A stretch of 51,769 nt of DNA from Candidatus Zipacnadia bacterium (GTDB taxonomy: Bacteria > Armatimonadota > Zipacnadia > Zipacnadales > UBA5352). Position numbers and translations under genes: made by a program. Below the pieces are notes generated by a model. It saw only the letters and a program-made list of their open reading frames with translations, searched no databases and was not told the origin of the DNA. Position 1 is the stretch's first letter. Every line of letters starts with the position of its first letter. The stretch is taken from NCBI GenBank assembly GCA_029820945.1, contig JALGUJ010000019.1:1-51769 (forward strand), in the 5' to 3' direction. Positions 32,642 to 41,465 of the stretch are shown in pieces.

Positions 32642-34576
32642 TCAGATGAAGTTCTTGTAGGTCCTGATGCCCAGCAGCGGGCCCAGGGCGCCCCAGACAG
32701 CGCCGAGGAGGTAGTCCCCCAGGAGTACGCCGAGGAAGAGGCGGAAGGCCCGGTCGTGCCCCGAGCGTCCCCCGTAGCGCAGGACCGCGACCTTCACCAG
32801 CCAGCCCAGCAGGAATGAGCACCAGAAGTAGTTCATCGCGAAGCTCACGGCCAGCGCGTAGCCGGCCGGGTGCAGCGGCAGGGCCGTTTGGAAGTGCAGC
32901 GAGCGTAGGGCCCAGAAGATGGCCGCGCCCGCGGCGGTGGCGGCGATGGCGGGGTAGTCGGGGCCGGGCGCGGTGCGCAGCCGGTTGGCGAGCACGGTGT
33001 ACGTCTCCCGCCCCACCCACGACTTGAAGGCGATGCACTTGGCCGTCGCCCCCTCGCGCATCGTGATGTGCAGGTTGGCCCAGTAGGAGAGCAGGATGGC
33101 CGCGATGGTGGCGAGCAGGATCGCCCGACTCAGCGAGCCGACCTCGATGCGCTCCTCGCGCGCGATCTTGAGGCCCTCAAGCTGGAAGGGCATGGGGTGG
33201 CAGCGGTAGCAGCGGTTGAACCAGTAGGTGACCGAGAGGGCCGTGAGCTGCCGATCGCCCAGTGCGACCGCGCCGACGAAGTTCACAATGATGCGCTGGG
33301 GGTTGATGTAGTAGATCTCGTGCGGGGTGCCGAACTGCGCGCGCACGCGCGTCATGGCGATGGAGAGGGCATAGAAGACGGCAATGAAGCCGGCGATCAG
33401 CCACGGCCCCATGCCGGCGAAGCCAAGCAGGATGGCGAGCGCGGCGAGGCAGCAGATCAGCCCCGCGCCCGCCCAGCGGTAGAGCCGCGCCTCGTCACCG
33501 GCCCCCCGCGACCAGATGAGCCGCCAGGCACGGGAGAGGTGGCCGCGAGTGGTCAGCAGCGCCCCCACGGCCAGCGCCAACCAGGCGCCTGAGGCCTGGT
33601 GGGCCAGGTACGGGAAGCCGTTCGGCGGCGCCTCGCGCATGCCCAGCAGCTCCGCCCCGACCATCTGGGCCTGCCCGGCCAGGAAGAAGAACCAGCATGA
33701 GAAAGAGAGGTCGGACGGGATGAAGAAGGCCAGCGCGACGGCGAAGGGGTAGACGCCGTAGTAGAAACGGTAGAGCCCGCGCCAGGGATAGGCCGTGAAG
33801 CGCGGCCGGGTGAGCTTGATGAGCGGCAGGGCCGGGAGCTGGGGGTAGATCGCGCTGAGGCCGTTCACGAGCGTGATCAGCGCGCCCGCCCCCAGGCCGA
33901 TCCAGATCAAGACATCAGTGAAGAAGCGCGCGCCGGGCCGGTCTCCGCGGGTCATCTCCAGGGGCAGCACGACCATGGGATAGGCCAGCTTCTCGTGCAC
34001 GGTCCAGTGCCGCTGCACCAGCACATTGACGCACAGCATGGCCCCGATGAGCGCGACGAGAATCCCGCCCCAGGCCAGAAGCGGAACCACGAAGGGCCCC
34101 AGCAGATCGGGGTGCACGAAGCTCCCGCCACCCTCGTAGAGGTACTCCAGCGCGGTCAGGTCCGACACCACGAGCCAGGGCGGCAGGTACTGGTGGAAGA
34201 GGTCCTCCCACGCATTCTCGGGGGTGGCGAACCAGTGGGCGTGGCCGATAGTGCCGAACAGGTTCTGGACGAAGTCGTGCCCCGAGAGGGTCTCCGAGAT
34301 GACGACCACGATGTAGGCCGTCAGCAGCTCCACGGTCGAGAGCGCCAGCCGTGGCCGGAGGCGCACCAGGATCAGGTTGAGGCCCGAGAGCAGCGCAAGC
34401 ATGAACACGGGGGTGATGAACAGCGGCAGGCATGAGCCGTCCATGACGCCCCAGCGCGCCTCGGCCATCACGACCCACCAGGTGTTGACCGCGGCGAGAG
34501 CGAGGCCCAGCGCGACCGCACGCGGGCTGACGTGCCTGGGCGCGGGCTGCTCGACCTGTTGCGGCTGCTCTGGCAT
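32642..34576 (-). CDS. Polytopic membrane protein (DUF6785/DUF6784-like)
   Basis: 644 residues with about 14 hydrophobic segments spread over the whole length (for example AVALGLALAAVNTWWVVM, FVVPLLAWGGILVALIGAML, LIWIGLGAGALITLVNGL and LICCLAALAILLGFAGMGPW). The arrangement, with a long extramembrane loop after the fourth segment (LFHQYLPPWLVVSDLTALEYLYEGG), matches a family annotated only as DUF6785/DUF6784 and seen mostly in uncultured environmental bacteria. It may be a transporter, but no substrate or coupling motif is recognisable. The N-terminus is Gln/Pro-rich and probably cytoplasmic. The start at 34576 has no good ribosome site. Confidence 0.75.
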   Translation of the reverse strand: MPEQPQQVEQPAPRHVSPRAVALGLALAAVNTWWVVMAEARWGVMDGSCLPLFITPVFMLALLSGLNLILVRLRPRLALSTVELLTAYIVVVISETLSGHDFVQNLFGTIGHAHWFATPENAWEDLFHQYLPPWLVVSDLTALEYLYEGGGSFVHPDLLGPFVVPLLAWGGILVALIGAMLCVNVLVQRHWTVHEKLAYPMVVLPLEMTRGDRPGARFFTDVLIWIGLGAGALITLVNGLSAIYPQLPALPLIKLTRPRFTAYPWRGLYRFYYGVYPFAVALAFFIPSDLSFSCWFFFLAGQAQMVGAELLGMREAPPNGFPYLAHQASGAWLALAVGALLTTRGHLSRAWRLIWSRGAGDEARLYRWAGAGLICCLAALAILLGFAGMGPWLIAGFIAVFYALSIAMTRVRAQFGTPHEIYYINPQRIIVNFVGAVALGDRQLTALSVTYWFNRCYRCHPMPFQLEGLKIAREERIEVGSLSRAILLATIAAILLSYWANLHITMREGATAKCIAFKSWVGRETYTVLANRLRTAPGPDYPAIAATAAGAAIFWALRSLHFQTALPLHPAGYALAVSFAMNYFWCSFLLGWLVKVAVLRYGGRSGHDRAFRLFLGVLLGDYLLGAVWGALGPLLGIRTYKNFI

Positions 34577-34745
34577 GGTCGCTCATCGGGAGCGCGCCGT
34601 CGGCATGCGGGCGTAGGTTCGTAGTATCGCCCGCCACGCCCTCCCGGTCGTCCGCGCCCGAGGTGGCGGCCACAGCGGCGTCGAAACTGCCGGTGTCGCG
34701 ATCATCCATGCGGGACGCAGTCCCCGCCATGCCCGGAGGTGCACC

Positions 34746-35849
34746 GTGAGAGCACTCGCCGTCGCGATCATCATCGCCATCCCCGCCGGCATCTGCGCGG
34801 GCCAGCAGGCGACGCTCGTCCACGGCTGCGAGGGCCTCGACGGCGTGCGCGTGAGCGTGGGCGCGGAGCGTCCCGAGACGCTGCTGACCAACGCCTGGGC
34901 GGCCGAGTACGTGACGGAGGGCGTGGCCGGTGTGCGCATCTCCAGCCGCTCGCCCGAGGATACCGAGGGCAACACCTACGTGGCGGTGGACCTGGATATC
35001 GAGCCCACGGACTTCACCGAGCGCGGGCTGGCCGTGGACGCCGCCACCAGCCTGCCCGAGACCTCCAGGGCTTTCTACGTGCGCGGCTTCGATGACCGGG
35101 GCAGCATCGTGATGAGCTGGAGCAACTGGGAGGGCCTGCTGACGACGCAGATGCAGACCTTCACGCTCTACCCGGGCTTCCGGAGCGGCGAGATGAAGTG
35201 GGAGCCGGGCAGGATCGAGGCCGCGGACCGCTCGGCGGTCGTCCGGCTGCGCTTCTACACCGGCACGTCGGAGAAGGGCGCCGACTTCAGCCTCTACCTC
35301 GACAACATCCGCGCCGTCGAGCCCGGCCCGCTGCTGCACTCGTGCGACTCCACCGCCGGCGTCTCGCTCTTCTGGGGCGGCGAACTGCCGGAGACCCGGC
35401 TCGAGGTGAGCCGCGACGAGGCGCTCGTGACGGAGGGTGAGGCATGCGTGCACGCGCGCACCGTCTCGCCCGGCGAGGCCGAGGGCACCACGTACCTGGC
35501 GGTCACGGTGGACGTGCCGCCGCACGACTTCGGCGAGGGGCTGGCGCTGCTGGTGGACGCCGCGAGCTCGACGCCGGAGCACTCAGCGGCCTTCTACGTG
35601 CGCGGCTACGACACCGAGGGCCGCTGCGCCATGAGCTGGAGCGACTGGTCGAGCCCGCTGACCGCCCGGATGCAGACCTTCTGGCTGACGCCAGCCGAGT
35701 CGGGCGCGCTGGCATGGGAGCCGCAGGGCCTCGACGAGGGCGGGGACCTATCGCGAATCGTGCGGCTGCGCCTATTCGTCGGCACCCGCGACACGGCGGC
35801 GCCGATCGACCTGTACTTCGACAACATCCGGCTGGAGCCTACCGAGTAG
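34746..35849 (+). CDS. Secreted protein made of two tandem jelly-roll-like domains
   Basis: 367 residues. The signal peptide (1-19, ending GICAGQ) is followed by two repeats of about 170 residues (23-194 and 195-367). The repeats share the order LVHGC/LLHSC, PETLL/PETRL, VTEG, NTYVAVDLDI/TTYLAVTVDV, RAFYVRGFD/AAFYVRGYD, MSWSNW/MSWSDW, MQTFTL/MQTFWL and LYLDNIR/LYFDNIR. The ending L-Y-x-D-N-I-R is typical of carbohydrate-binding beta-sandwich modules with a calcium site. No enzyme domain is present, so it is a likely binding or surface protein. GTG 34746 has ggagg seven bases upstream. It is divergent from the DUF6785-like gene. Confidence 0.75.
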   Translation: MRALAVAIIIAIPAGICAGQQATLVHGCEGLDGVRVSVGAERPETLLTNAWAAEYVTEGVAGVRISSRSPEDTEGNTYVAVDLDIEPTDFTERGLAVDAATSLPETSRAFYVRGFDDRGSIVMSWSNWEGLLTTQMQTFTLYPGFRSGEMKWEPGRIEAADRSAVVRLRFYTGTSEKGADFSLYLDNIRAVEPGPLLHSCDSTAGVSLFWGGELPETRLEVSRDEALVTEGEACVHARTVSPGEAEGTTYLAVTVDVPPHDFGEGLALLVDAASSTPEHSAAFYVRGYDTEGRCAMSWSDWSSPLTARMQTFWLTPAESGALAWEPQGLDEGGDLSRIVRLRLFVGTRDTAAPIDLYFDNIRLEPTE

Positions 35850-35863
35850 AGCGCGCCCGCGCC

Positions 35864-36856
35864 CTACAGCACCACCGTGTCACCCACTGCCGCCGACTCG
35901 GCCGCGGCGTTCATCACACGCAGCACGGGCACCATGTCCTGAATCGAAGCGATAGGCGGCTCGCCGGCCTCGAAGCGCCGGAGCGTGTCGCCCACGTAGT
36001 AGTCGTAGACCTCGAGCCCGGTCATGCCGCCCACGTGCTCGTTCTCGGAGTCGCGCATCAGCAGGTCCTCGTCCCCGACATCGCCGCCGACGTGCAGGCG
36101 GTCGGTGGTAACCGAGAAGTAGCGCTCGTATCCCTCGGGGATGGTGTAGGAGATCTCCCCCACGCCGATGGCGGCGGTCTCGCGGCCGAGCATCATCAGC
36201 GTGGTGTGGTCCTCGATCTGAGCGCCGCGCAGCCCGTAGCTCCACCGCGCAGTGACCTCGGCCACGTCATCGATGAGGTAGATGAAGAGGTCGATGATGT
36301 GCGGGCCGAAGTTGAAGAGCGGCCCGCCGCCGGCGCGAGCGGGGTCGAGCATCCAGTCGCAGTGCGCGTCGATGTAGCGCTCGGGGCTGCCGGCGAAGAG
36401 CCGGTAGTAGTAGTGTATCGGCGCCCCCAGCTCGCCCGCCTCGCGCAACTCGCGCAGACGCCGCACGACCCCGTAGTAGCGGCTGACCAGCGACACGGAG
36501 GTGAAGAGCTGCTGCCGCCCGGCCCTGGCGGCGATAGGCTGGAGCATCTTCCAATCCAGGCCCATGGGCTTCTCCATGTGGAAGGGCTGCCCGCGCTGGA
36601 CCAGCTCGGCCGCGACCTCGCTCATCCCATCGTGCGGGGCCGACGCGAAGACGAAGTCCACCTCGACCTCATCGAGCAGCGCGCGGAAGTCGGTATAGGT
36701 GGGGCAGTCGAGGTCAAACTGGTCGGCGATGCGGTCAACCGCGGGCTGTTCGGCGTCGGAGATGGCGACGATCTGCTGCTCCCGCTTGAGCAGAGCGGGC
36801 AGGTAGAATTCCGGCGCGTGCCAGTGGCCGACGCCAATGAAGCCGATCCTCATCAT
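35864..36856 (-). CDS. Gfo/Idh/MocA-family oxidoreductase
   Basis: 330 residues. The N-terminal Rossmann motif IGFIGVGHWHAPEF binds NAD(P); MEKPMGLD carries the conserved catalytic Lys of the E-K-P motif. The C-terminal alpha/beta domain includes GGGPLFNFGPHIIDLFIYL with the family His. It is a dehydrogenase of sugars, inositols or related polyols; the substrate is not readable. The start ATG overlaps the stop of the upstream helical membrane protein as atga, so translation is coupled; ATG 36853 directly after it is equally possible. It is the last gene of the long minus-strand run, an odd partner for envelope genes. Confidence 0.9.
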   Translation of the reverse strand: MMRIGFIGVGHWHAPEFYLPALLKREQQIVAISDAEQPAVDRIADQFDLDCPTYTDFRALLDEVEVDFVFASAPHDGMSEVAAELVQRGQPFHMEKPMGLDWKMLQPIAARAGRQQLFTSVSLVSRYYGVVRRLRELREAGELGAPIHYYYRLFAGSPERYIDAHCDWMLDPARAGGGPLFNFGPHIIDLFIYLIDDVAEVTARWSYGLRGAQIEDHTTLMMLGRETAAIGVGEISYTIPEGYERYFSVTTDRLHVGGDVGDEDLLMRDSENEHVGGMTGLEVYDYYVGDTLRRFEAGEPPIASIQDMVPVLRVMNAAAESAAVGDTVVL

Positions 36857-38748
36857 TCCGCCTCCTCGTCCGTTGTGGTGAGCGGGGCGATGTCCAGGGG
36901 TACGTCCTGCTCGTCCTCGAGCGCGGGCGGCGGGGCCATGATGGGCTCATCCACTCCGATCCCGCGCAGGTCGAGGTTCAGGTCGCCGCCGATCGGCACC
37001 GTCGCCTCGCCTTCGGCCGGCTTAAGCGGCCGGCCCTCGGCCTCGCGGAGCATTCGCCGCATGATCTCCTGCTCCTCGTCCACCAGTGCCTCGGCCTCCT
37101 CGTATTTGCGCTCGGCGATGAGATCGCGGGCCTGTTCGAAGTGCCGTTCGAGGTCGGCGGTCTCGAGGCCGGTCTCGTCCCGGAGAGTGATGTAGATCTC
37201 CTGAGCCAGGCGCATCTTGGCGCGCACGCGCTGCTCGGGCGTCATCTCCGGCGCCTGCTCCGGCTGCGCGTGGACGGGCGCGGTGAGGGCGGCGAGCAAC
37301 TGCCCCGCGACGTCGCGCCTGCTGGCCGCGAACTCCTCATCCGACATGCCACGCACCTGCTCGAGGATACCGGTGATGCGACTGAGGACGACGGCTGTAC
37401 GCTGCTGCTGCTCCTCGCGGGCCTCGCGGGCGGGGCGGGCGGAGCGCAGCTTCTCCTGCGCCTCCTGGATGGTCCGGCTCATCGCGCGCCGGCGCTCGCC
37501 GATGCTGTGCATGGCCTCCTTGGCCCTGTCGAGGATCTCGCACACCTGGTCGGCGTTCTTCTCGCGGATCGCCCCGGCGGCGATGTTGATGGACTCCCAC
37601 ACGCGGGTGAGATCGCGCTCCTCGACCCGCATGACCTTCCCGGCCAGGTCGGCCAGGAAGCGGTAGAAGCCGATCTCCGGGCCCATCGGGGGCATCCGGC
37701 CGGGGCGCTGCGGGGCGCGCGGCAGGCGCCTGCGCGGTGCGTTCCTGAGCGCCTCCACGGCCCGGTCCATCAGCCTCTCGGCGCGCTCGTACTGGCCTCT
37801 CTTTGCCGCCTCCTCGGAGCGCTGCGCGAACTGGACGGCCCTCTGCACGTCCCTGTGCTCGCGCCGCGCGGCCTGTAGCGCCGCGCCGAAGGCGTTCAGC
37901 TTCTCCTTGAGCGAATCGGGCACGTTCTCCCCGCTCATGGCCTCGATGCGCCGCTTGGCCTGTTCGAGCAGCCTCTGCACGCGTCCGGCGTTGCCCAGCC
38001 GCGCGGACTCGACCATCAGGCCCCTGAGCTCCTCGAGGTCCTCCGCCGGGATGTCGGCCCGGTCCATCTGGATGAGCGCCTGTGTGAACCCGAGGAAGTC
38101 CTTCCACAGCTCCGCGTGCTCGGCGAAGAAATCCTGGGCGTGAGAGGGCAGATCCTGCGCCTTGTGGGGATCGGGCAGGTCGTCATCACCAGTCCCATGG
38201 CCGCCGGGCGACGCAGTCGCGCCGCGGCGGTGCGAGGGCAGTGCCGGCTGACCGGCCTCCGGACTGCCCAGAGCCTGGAGCGCCTGCTGCGCCTGGGCGA
38301 AGTCTCGCTCATCGAGGGCGCGCTCGAGCCAGGCGACGCGGCGCTTCGCCACGTCGCTGGCGCTGGGGCCGGCGTACACGACCGACAGCCGCTCCACGGA
38401 CTGCTCGAGAGTGTCGAGCACGTCGCGCTGCTGCAGGAAGAGTTGCACGGCGGCGATGGTCATCAGCACGCCCAGGACCGCCATGATGACGATGGCGAAG
38501 GCCACGTACGTGGCCGTTTTGGGGGGCCGCCGCTCCGGGGGCGGTTCGATCCAGCCGCCATCCCCTCCCAGCTCGTCCCGGGCAAGGTCGCCGCCCGGGA
38601 ACCCGCCGGGCTCCCCGGGCTGAAGCCCCTCCTGCGCGGGCTCGCCCTCCACCTCAGCGTTCAGGTCCCGGCCCAGTTCGGACTCCTCGTGGGAGGCCTC
38701 CCCATCCCGGGGCCACTCATCGTCGCGCCTGTCGCCCAACAGCCACAC
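36853..38748 (-). CDS. Single-pass membrane protein with long helical domain
   Basis: 631 residues, family not recognised. A strongly acidic, Gly/Pro-rich N-terminus (1-78) is followed by one transmembrane segment (about 79-105, YVAFAIVIMAVLGVLMTIAAVQ). About 500 residues of charged, Gln/Arg/Glu-rich helix follow, with several TPR-like helical hairpins (FAQAQQALQALG, YERAERLMDRAVEAL, YEEAEALVDEEQEIM). A Pro-rich linker near 345-360 splits the helical part. The C-terminal 60 residues are acidic and unstructured. The topology is probably N-in, C-out. GTG 38748 lies 14 bases after the exonuclease stop, with agaggg before it. A scaffold or coiled-coil role in the envelope is inferred from form only. 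Confidence 0.7.
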   Translation of the reverse strand: MWLLGDRRDDEWPRDGEASHEESELGRDLNAEVEGEPAQEGLQPGEPGGFPGGDLARDELGGDGGWIEPPPERRPPKTATYVAFAIVIMAVLGVLMTIAAVQLFLQQRDVLDTLEQSVERLSVVYAGPSASDVAKRRVAWLERALDERDFAQAQQALQALGSPEAGQPALPSHRRGATASPGGHGTGDDDLPDPHKAQDLPSHAQDFFAEHAELWKDFLGFTQALIQMDRADIPAEDLEELRGLMVESARLGNAGRVQRLLEQAKRRIEAMSGENVPDSLKEKLNAFGAALQAARREHRDVQRAVQFAQRSEEAAKRGQYERAERLMDRAVEALRNAPRRRLPRAPQRPGRMPPMGPEIGFYRFLADLAGKVMRVEERDLTRVWESINIAAGAIREKNADQVCEILDRAKEAMHSIGERRRAMSRTIQEAQEKLRSARPAREAREEQQQRTAVVLSRITGILEQVRGMSDEEFAASRRDVAGQLLAALTAPVHAQPEQAPEMTPEQRVRAKMRLAQEIYITLRDETGLETADLERHFEQARDLIAERKYEEAEALVDEEQEIMRRMLREAEGRPLKPAEGEATVPIGGDLNLDLRGIGVDEPIMAPPPALEDEQDVPLDIAPLTTTDEEAE

Positions 38749-38762
38749 TTCCCTCTTTCGGC

Positions 38763-39668
38763 CTATCGCTCGGTCCCGCGGTCACACAGGTGCGGCAGCA
38801 CCTCGAGCATGGTGATCAGATCCAGCCGGTTGTGCTCCAGCACCTGCGCCATGCGCCCGGCGTCGCCGCTGCCCACAAACTCATGCCAGGCGTCGGGGAT
38901 GTCGGCGCCGTCGATGTCGCCGAGTCGGGCGCGCCCGCACAGGTGCATCTCCAGCGTCTGCAGCCTGCAGTCCTCCCACACGCCGCGGAAGCGCGCGCGG
39001 GTCTCGTGCAGCAGGTCGAGGTGCGTCGGCGGCTCCGGGCACTCGCCCAGGCCGTGGTAGATCATGCGCTCGCGCATCATGGGCAAGTCAAAGGAGCGCC
39101 CATTGTAGGTCATGAGCACGCGGCGGTCGCGCAGCAGCCGTGCGGCCTCGGCCAGCACCGCTCGCTCCTCGGCATAGTCGCGCGCGAACATCTGCAGCGC
39201 CACCGCCTGGTCGGCGGCGTCGCTCTCCCAGACGATCATCCCCACCAGGAAGACCGGCGCGGCGGAGAGCCCGCCCGTCTCCGTGTCGAGGAGCGCCAGC
39301 TCCGCCGGGCGCGTGCCACGCAGCCTCGCCGCCAGGTCCCCGGCCTCATCCCCCGGCGGGCCGATCAGCCGCTCGAAGCGCGCCAGGATCTCCGCGCCGT
39401 GGGGGAGCATCTCGCGGGCCGGGCGAGCCACCAGCCAGTAGCTGCCCTGGTCGCACTCGATGACCTCGCCCGGCACGAGCTCCTCGAGCGGCCCGCTGGG
39501 CGGGGTGACCGGCCGCGGCCCGGCCGCTTCGGCCTCCGCCGCGGACTCCCGCGCCCTGCGCGTGCTCTGTTGGGGTGCGGGCCCGCGCGACATCTCGCGG
39601 GTGGGATTAGGCCGCCGCCGCTCTCGATCGATCTGTCTCAGGCGCCTGCGCAGGCGCTTGGGGAGCAT
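38763..39668 (-). CDS. DEDD-type 3'-5' exonuclease (YprB-like RNase H fold)
   Basis: 301 residues. A basic N-terminal 60 residues precede the exonuclease domain. The acidic residues are in place: Asp128 and Glu130 (LLDTETGGL), Asp194 (TYNGRSFDLP) and the final His279-x3-Asp283 (EHNRLDLITM). This is the YprB branch of DnaQ-like nucleases, usually cytoplasmic and acting on single-stranded nucleic acid; the biological role in the branch is unknown. ATG 39668 is preceded by gaggtgagagg. A 96-base gap separates it from the upstream lipoprotein gene; downstream comes the helical membrane protein after 14 bases. Confidence 0.82.
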   Translation of the reverse strand: MLPKRLRRRLRQIDRERRRPNPTREMSRGPAPQQSTRRARESAAEAEAAGPRPVTPPSGPLEELVPGEVIECDQGSYWLVARPAREMLPHGAEILARFERLIGPPGDEAGDLAARLRGTRPAELALLDTETGGLSAAPVFLVGMIVWESDAADQAVALQMFARDYAEERAVLAEAARLLRDRRVLMTYNGRSFDLPMMRERMIYHGLGECPEPPTHLDLLHETRARFRGVWEDCRLQTLEMHLCGRARLGDIDGADIPDAWHEFVGSGDAGRMAQVLEHNRLDLITMLEVLPHLCDRGTER

Positions 39669-39764
39669 CCTCTCACCTCATCTGTCGGGACAGCCGAATC
39701 CGTTCGGTCGAGGCGCGCGGGACGGCGCACGCTGCGCGCCCGAGGCGGTGCAACCACGCGGCCC

Positions 39765-41465
39765 TCAGGTGCCGCACGCACCGGCGAGTTGCTGGGCCAG
39801 GCGACCGTGCAGGGCAGCGACGTAGCTCGCCTGCGCGGCCGCCGCCTGCCACTTGGCCTCGGGCTGCTCCTCCACCTTTGTGGCCTCGTCAATCTTGCGC
39901 GCCACCACTCGGGCCTCCTCGATCAGCTCCTGGTAGCGCATCGGAGCGTCACCGACCTCAGGCGCGACTTGAGCGGCCTGCTGGATGATCTCCTGCACCA
40001 TGTCGGCGCAGGCCAGGTGCGGGCGGAGGGTCTCCTCCGCCCATCGTGTGGCCTGCTCGCGCAGACTCTGCGCGTCGGGCTGGACACACTGCTCGAGGAA
40101 GGCGGCTGCGGCCTCCCAGGCGGCTGCGCCGGCCGGGGCATCGTCGATGCTGGTGGCGCGCATGACCTCCGCGGCGCGGCGCAGCACCGCGCGCAGCAGC
40201 TCCTCGCGTTCAACTCTTCGCATGCGCGCGCCCAGCGAGAACTGATGGAATGGCTCATCGCCCGCAACCCCCGAGTTCGACCGGCTCGCCTCGGCCCAGT
40301 TGCTCAGGAACCCCTCGCGGCCGGCGCTGGCGTAGCCGTCGCGGCCCGGCGGCATGAAGTGGACCCGCTCCTCGGCCATGTCGTAGCCGGTCACGATCAC
40401 CCACGTGCGCGGCGAGCCGTAGAGCACCAGCACCGGGTGGCCCTGCAGCACCGCGTTGTGCACGGACTCAAAGGCCTGGTGGGCGTTGGTGCCGGACCAG
40501 ACGTTGGACGCGAAGCCCAGCGCCTCGGCCACGCTCTCGAATGGGCTGCGATCGAGCGCGGAGGGCCCCAGGGAGGGCCTCTCGGGGTCGAAGACCAGGG
40601 CGAAGGCGGCGCCCGATAGCGCCACGAGTGTCTCGAGCGACCGACTCTCGCCACGGTGGGCGAGTGCGGAGCGCAGGGCGGCCAGGCCCTGCATGAGCTC
40701 GCCATCCTCGTCGGTGCCGTGGCGCGGCACATTGGCGATGATCCTCGATCGCCGCTTCAACTCCTCGGCCTGTTGCTGCTGTTGCTCCTCCCGCTTCCCG
40801 AAGTAGATCCAGCCGATCCTGCGCTTGGCCATGGCCGCGGCGTGGGTGTCGGGGTAGTGCTCGATCACCTGCTCGTACAGCGCCTCGATCTCCCCCTCCT
40901 CGGTGCCGGTGCGCTCGCAGGCGCGGGCCTGGAGCAGGGCCGCCTGGGAGCACTCTCGCCGCTGCTGGGAGTACTTGACCGTCAGCTCCTCGGCGACGTG
41001 AGCCGCCGCGGAGTAGTCCTCGGCCTCGAAGTGCGCGCGGGCGACCTCCAGCATCCCGCGCGCGCACAGGCCTTTCCGGTCCCCGAAGCGGTCGCACATC
41101 TCGTCCCAGGTGGCGCGCACGCCCTCGGGATCCCTGAGGGTCTCGCGCTGGATGGTCATGACGCGCATCAGCGCGTCGTCGGCGTAGGGGCTTGAGGGGT
41201 AGCTGTCCGCGAGCCTGCGATACTGAACCAGGGCCGCCAAGGGACGACCGGTCTCCTCGGCGAGGATGTAGGCGAGCTTGTAGAGGGCATCATCGGCGAG
41301 GGAGCTGCGCGGGTGCTCACCCACGAGCCGCCGGTACTCGTCCGCGGCCATCTGGAACTGGCCCTGAGCCAGGAAGGTCTCCGCGCGGCGATAGAGGCGC
41401 TCGGCCCTGGTGGAGCAGCCCGCGAGCAGCGCCAGCGCAAGCAGGGGCGCGGCCAGCCGTCTCAC
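39765..41465 (-). CDS. Outer-membrane-type lipoprotein: TPRs plus C39-like domain
   Basis: 566 residues. The lipobox LALLAGC puts the lipidated Cys at 17. Residues about 20-215 are TPRs of BamD/YbgF type (YRRAETFLAQGQFQMAADEYRRL, ALVQYRRLADSYPSSPYADDAL, IEALYEQVIEHYPDTHAAAMAKRRIGWIYF). Residues about 265-390 look like a papain-like C39/BtrH-type fold: LETLVALSGAAFALVFD, SVHNAVLQGHPVLVLYG and WVIVTGYDMAEERVHFMPPG, but no active Cys or His is seen at the expected places. The tail is helical and Ala-rich. The start overlaps the previous gene's stop as atga. A structural or assembly role at the envelope is inferred. Confidence 0.75.
   Translation of the reverse strand: MRRLAAPLLALALLAGCSTRAERLYRRAETFLAQGQFQMAADEYRRLVGEHPRSSLADDALYKLAYILAEETGRPLAALVQYRRLADSYPSSPYADDALMRVMTIQRETLRDPEGVRATWDEMCDRFGDRKGLCARGMLEVARAHFEAEDYSAAAHVAEELTVKYSQQRRECSQAALLQARACERTGTEEGEIEALYEQVIEHYPDTHAAAMAKRRIGWIYFGKREEQQQQQAEELKRRSRIIANVPRHGTDEDGELMQGLAALRSALAHRGESRSLETLVALSGAAFALVFDPERPSLGPSALDRSPFESVAEALGFASNVWSGTNAHQAFESVHNAVLQGHPVLVLYGSPRTWVIVTGYDMAEERVHFMPPGRDGYASAGREGFLSNWAEASRSNSGVAGDEPFHQFSLGARMRRVEREELLRAVLRRAAEVMRATSIDDAPAGAAAWEAAAAFLEQCVQPDAQSLREQATRWAEETLRPHLACADMVQEIIQQAAQVAPEVGDAPMRYQELIEEARVVARKIDEATKVEEQPEAKWQAAAAQASYVAALHGRLAQQLAGACGT

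Noticed and set aside
33915..35582. Minus-strand open frame of 555 codons across the duplicated jelly-roll gene
   Set aside because: It covers a well-supported secreted plus-strand protein and part of the membrane protein in another frame; composition is not protein-like.
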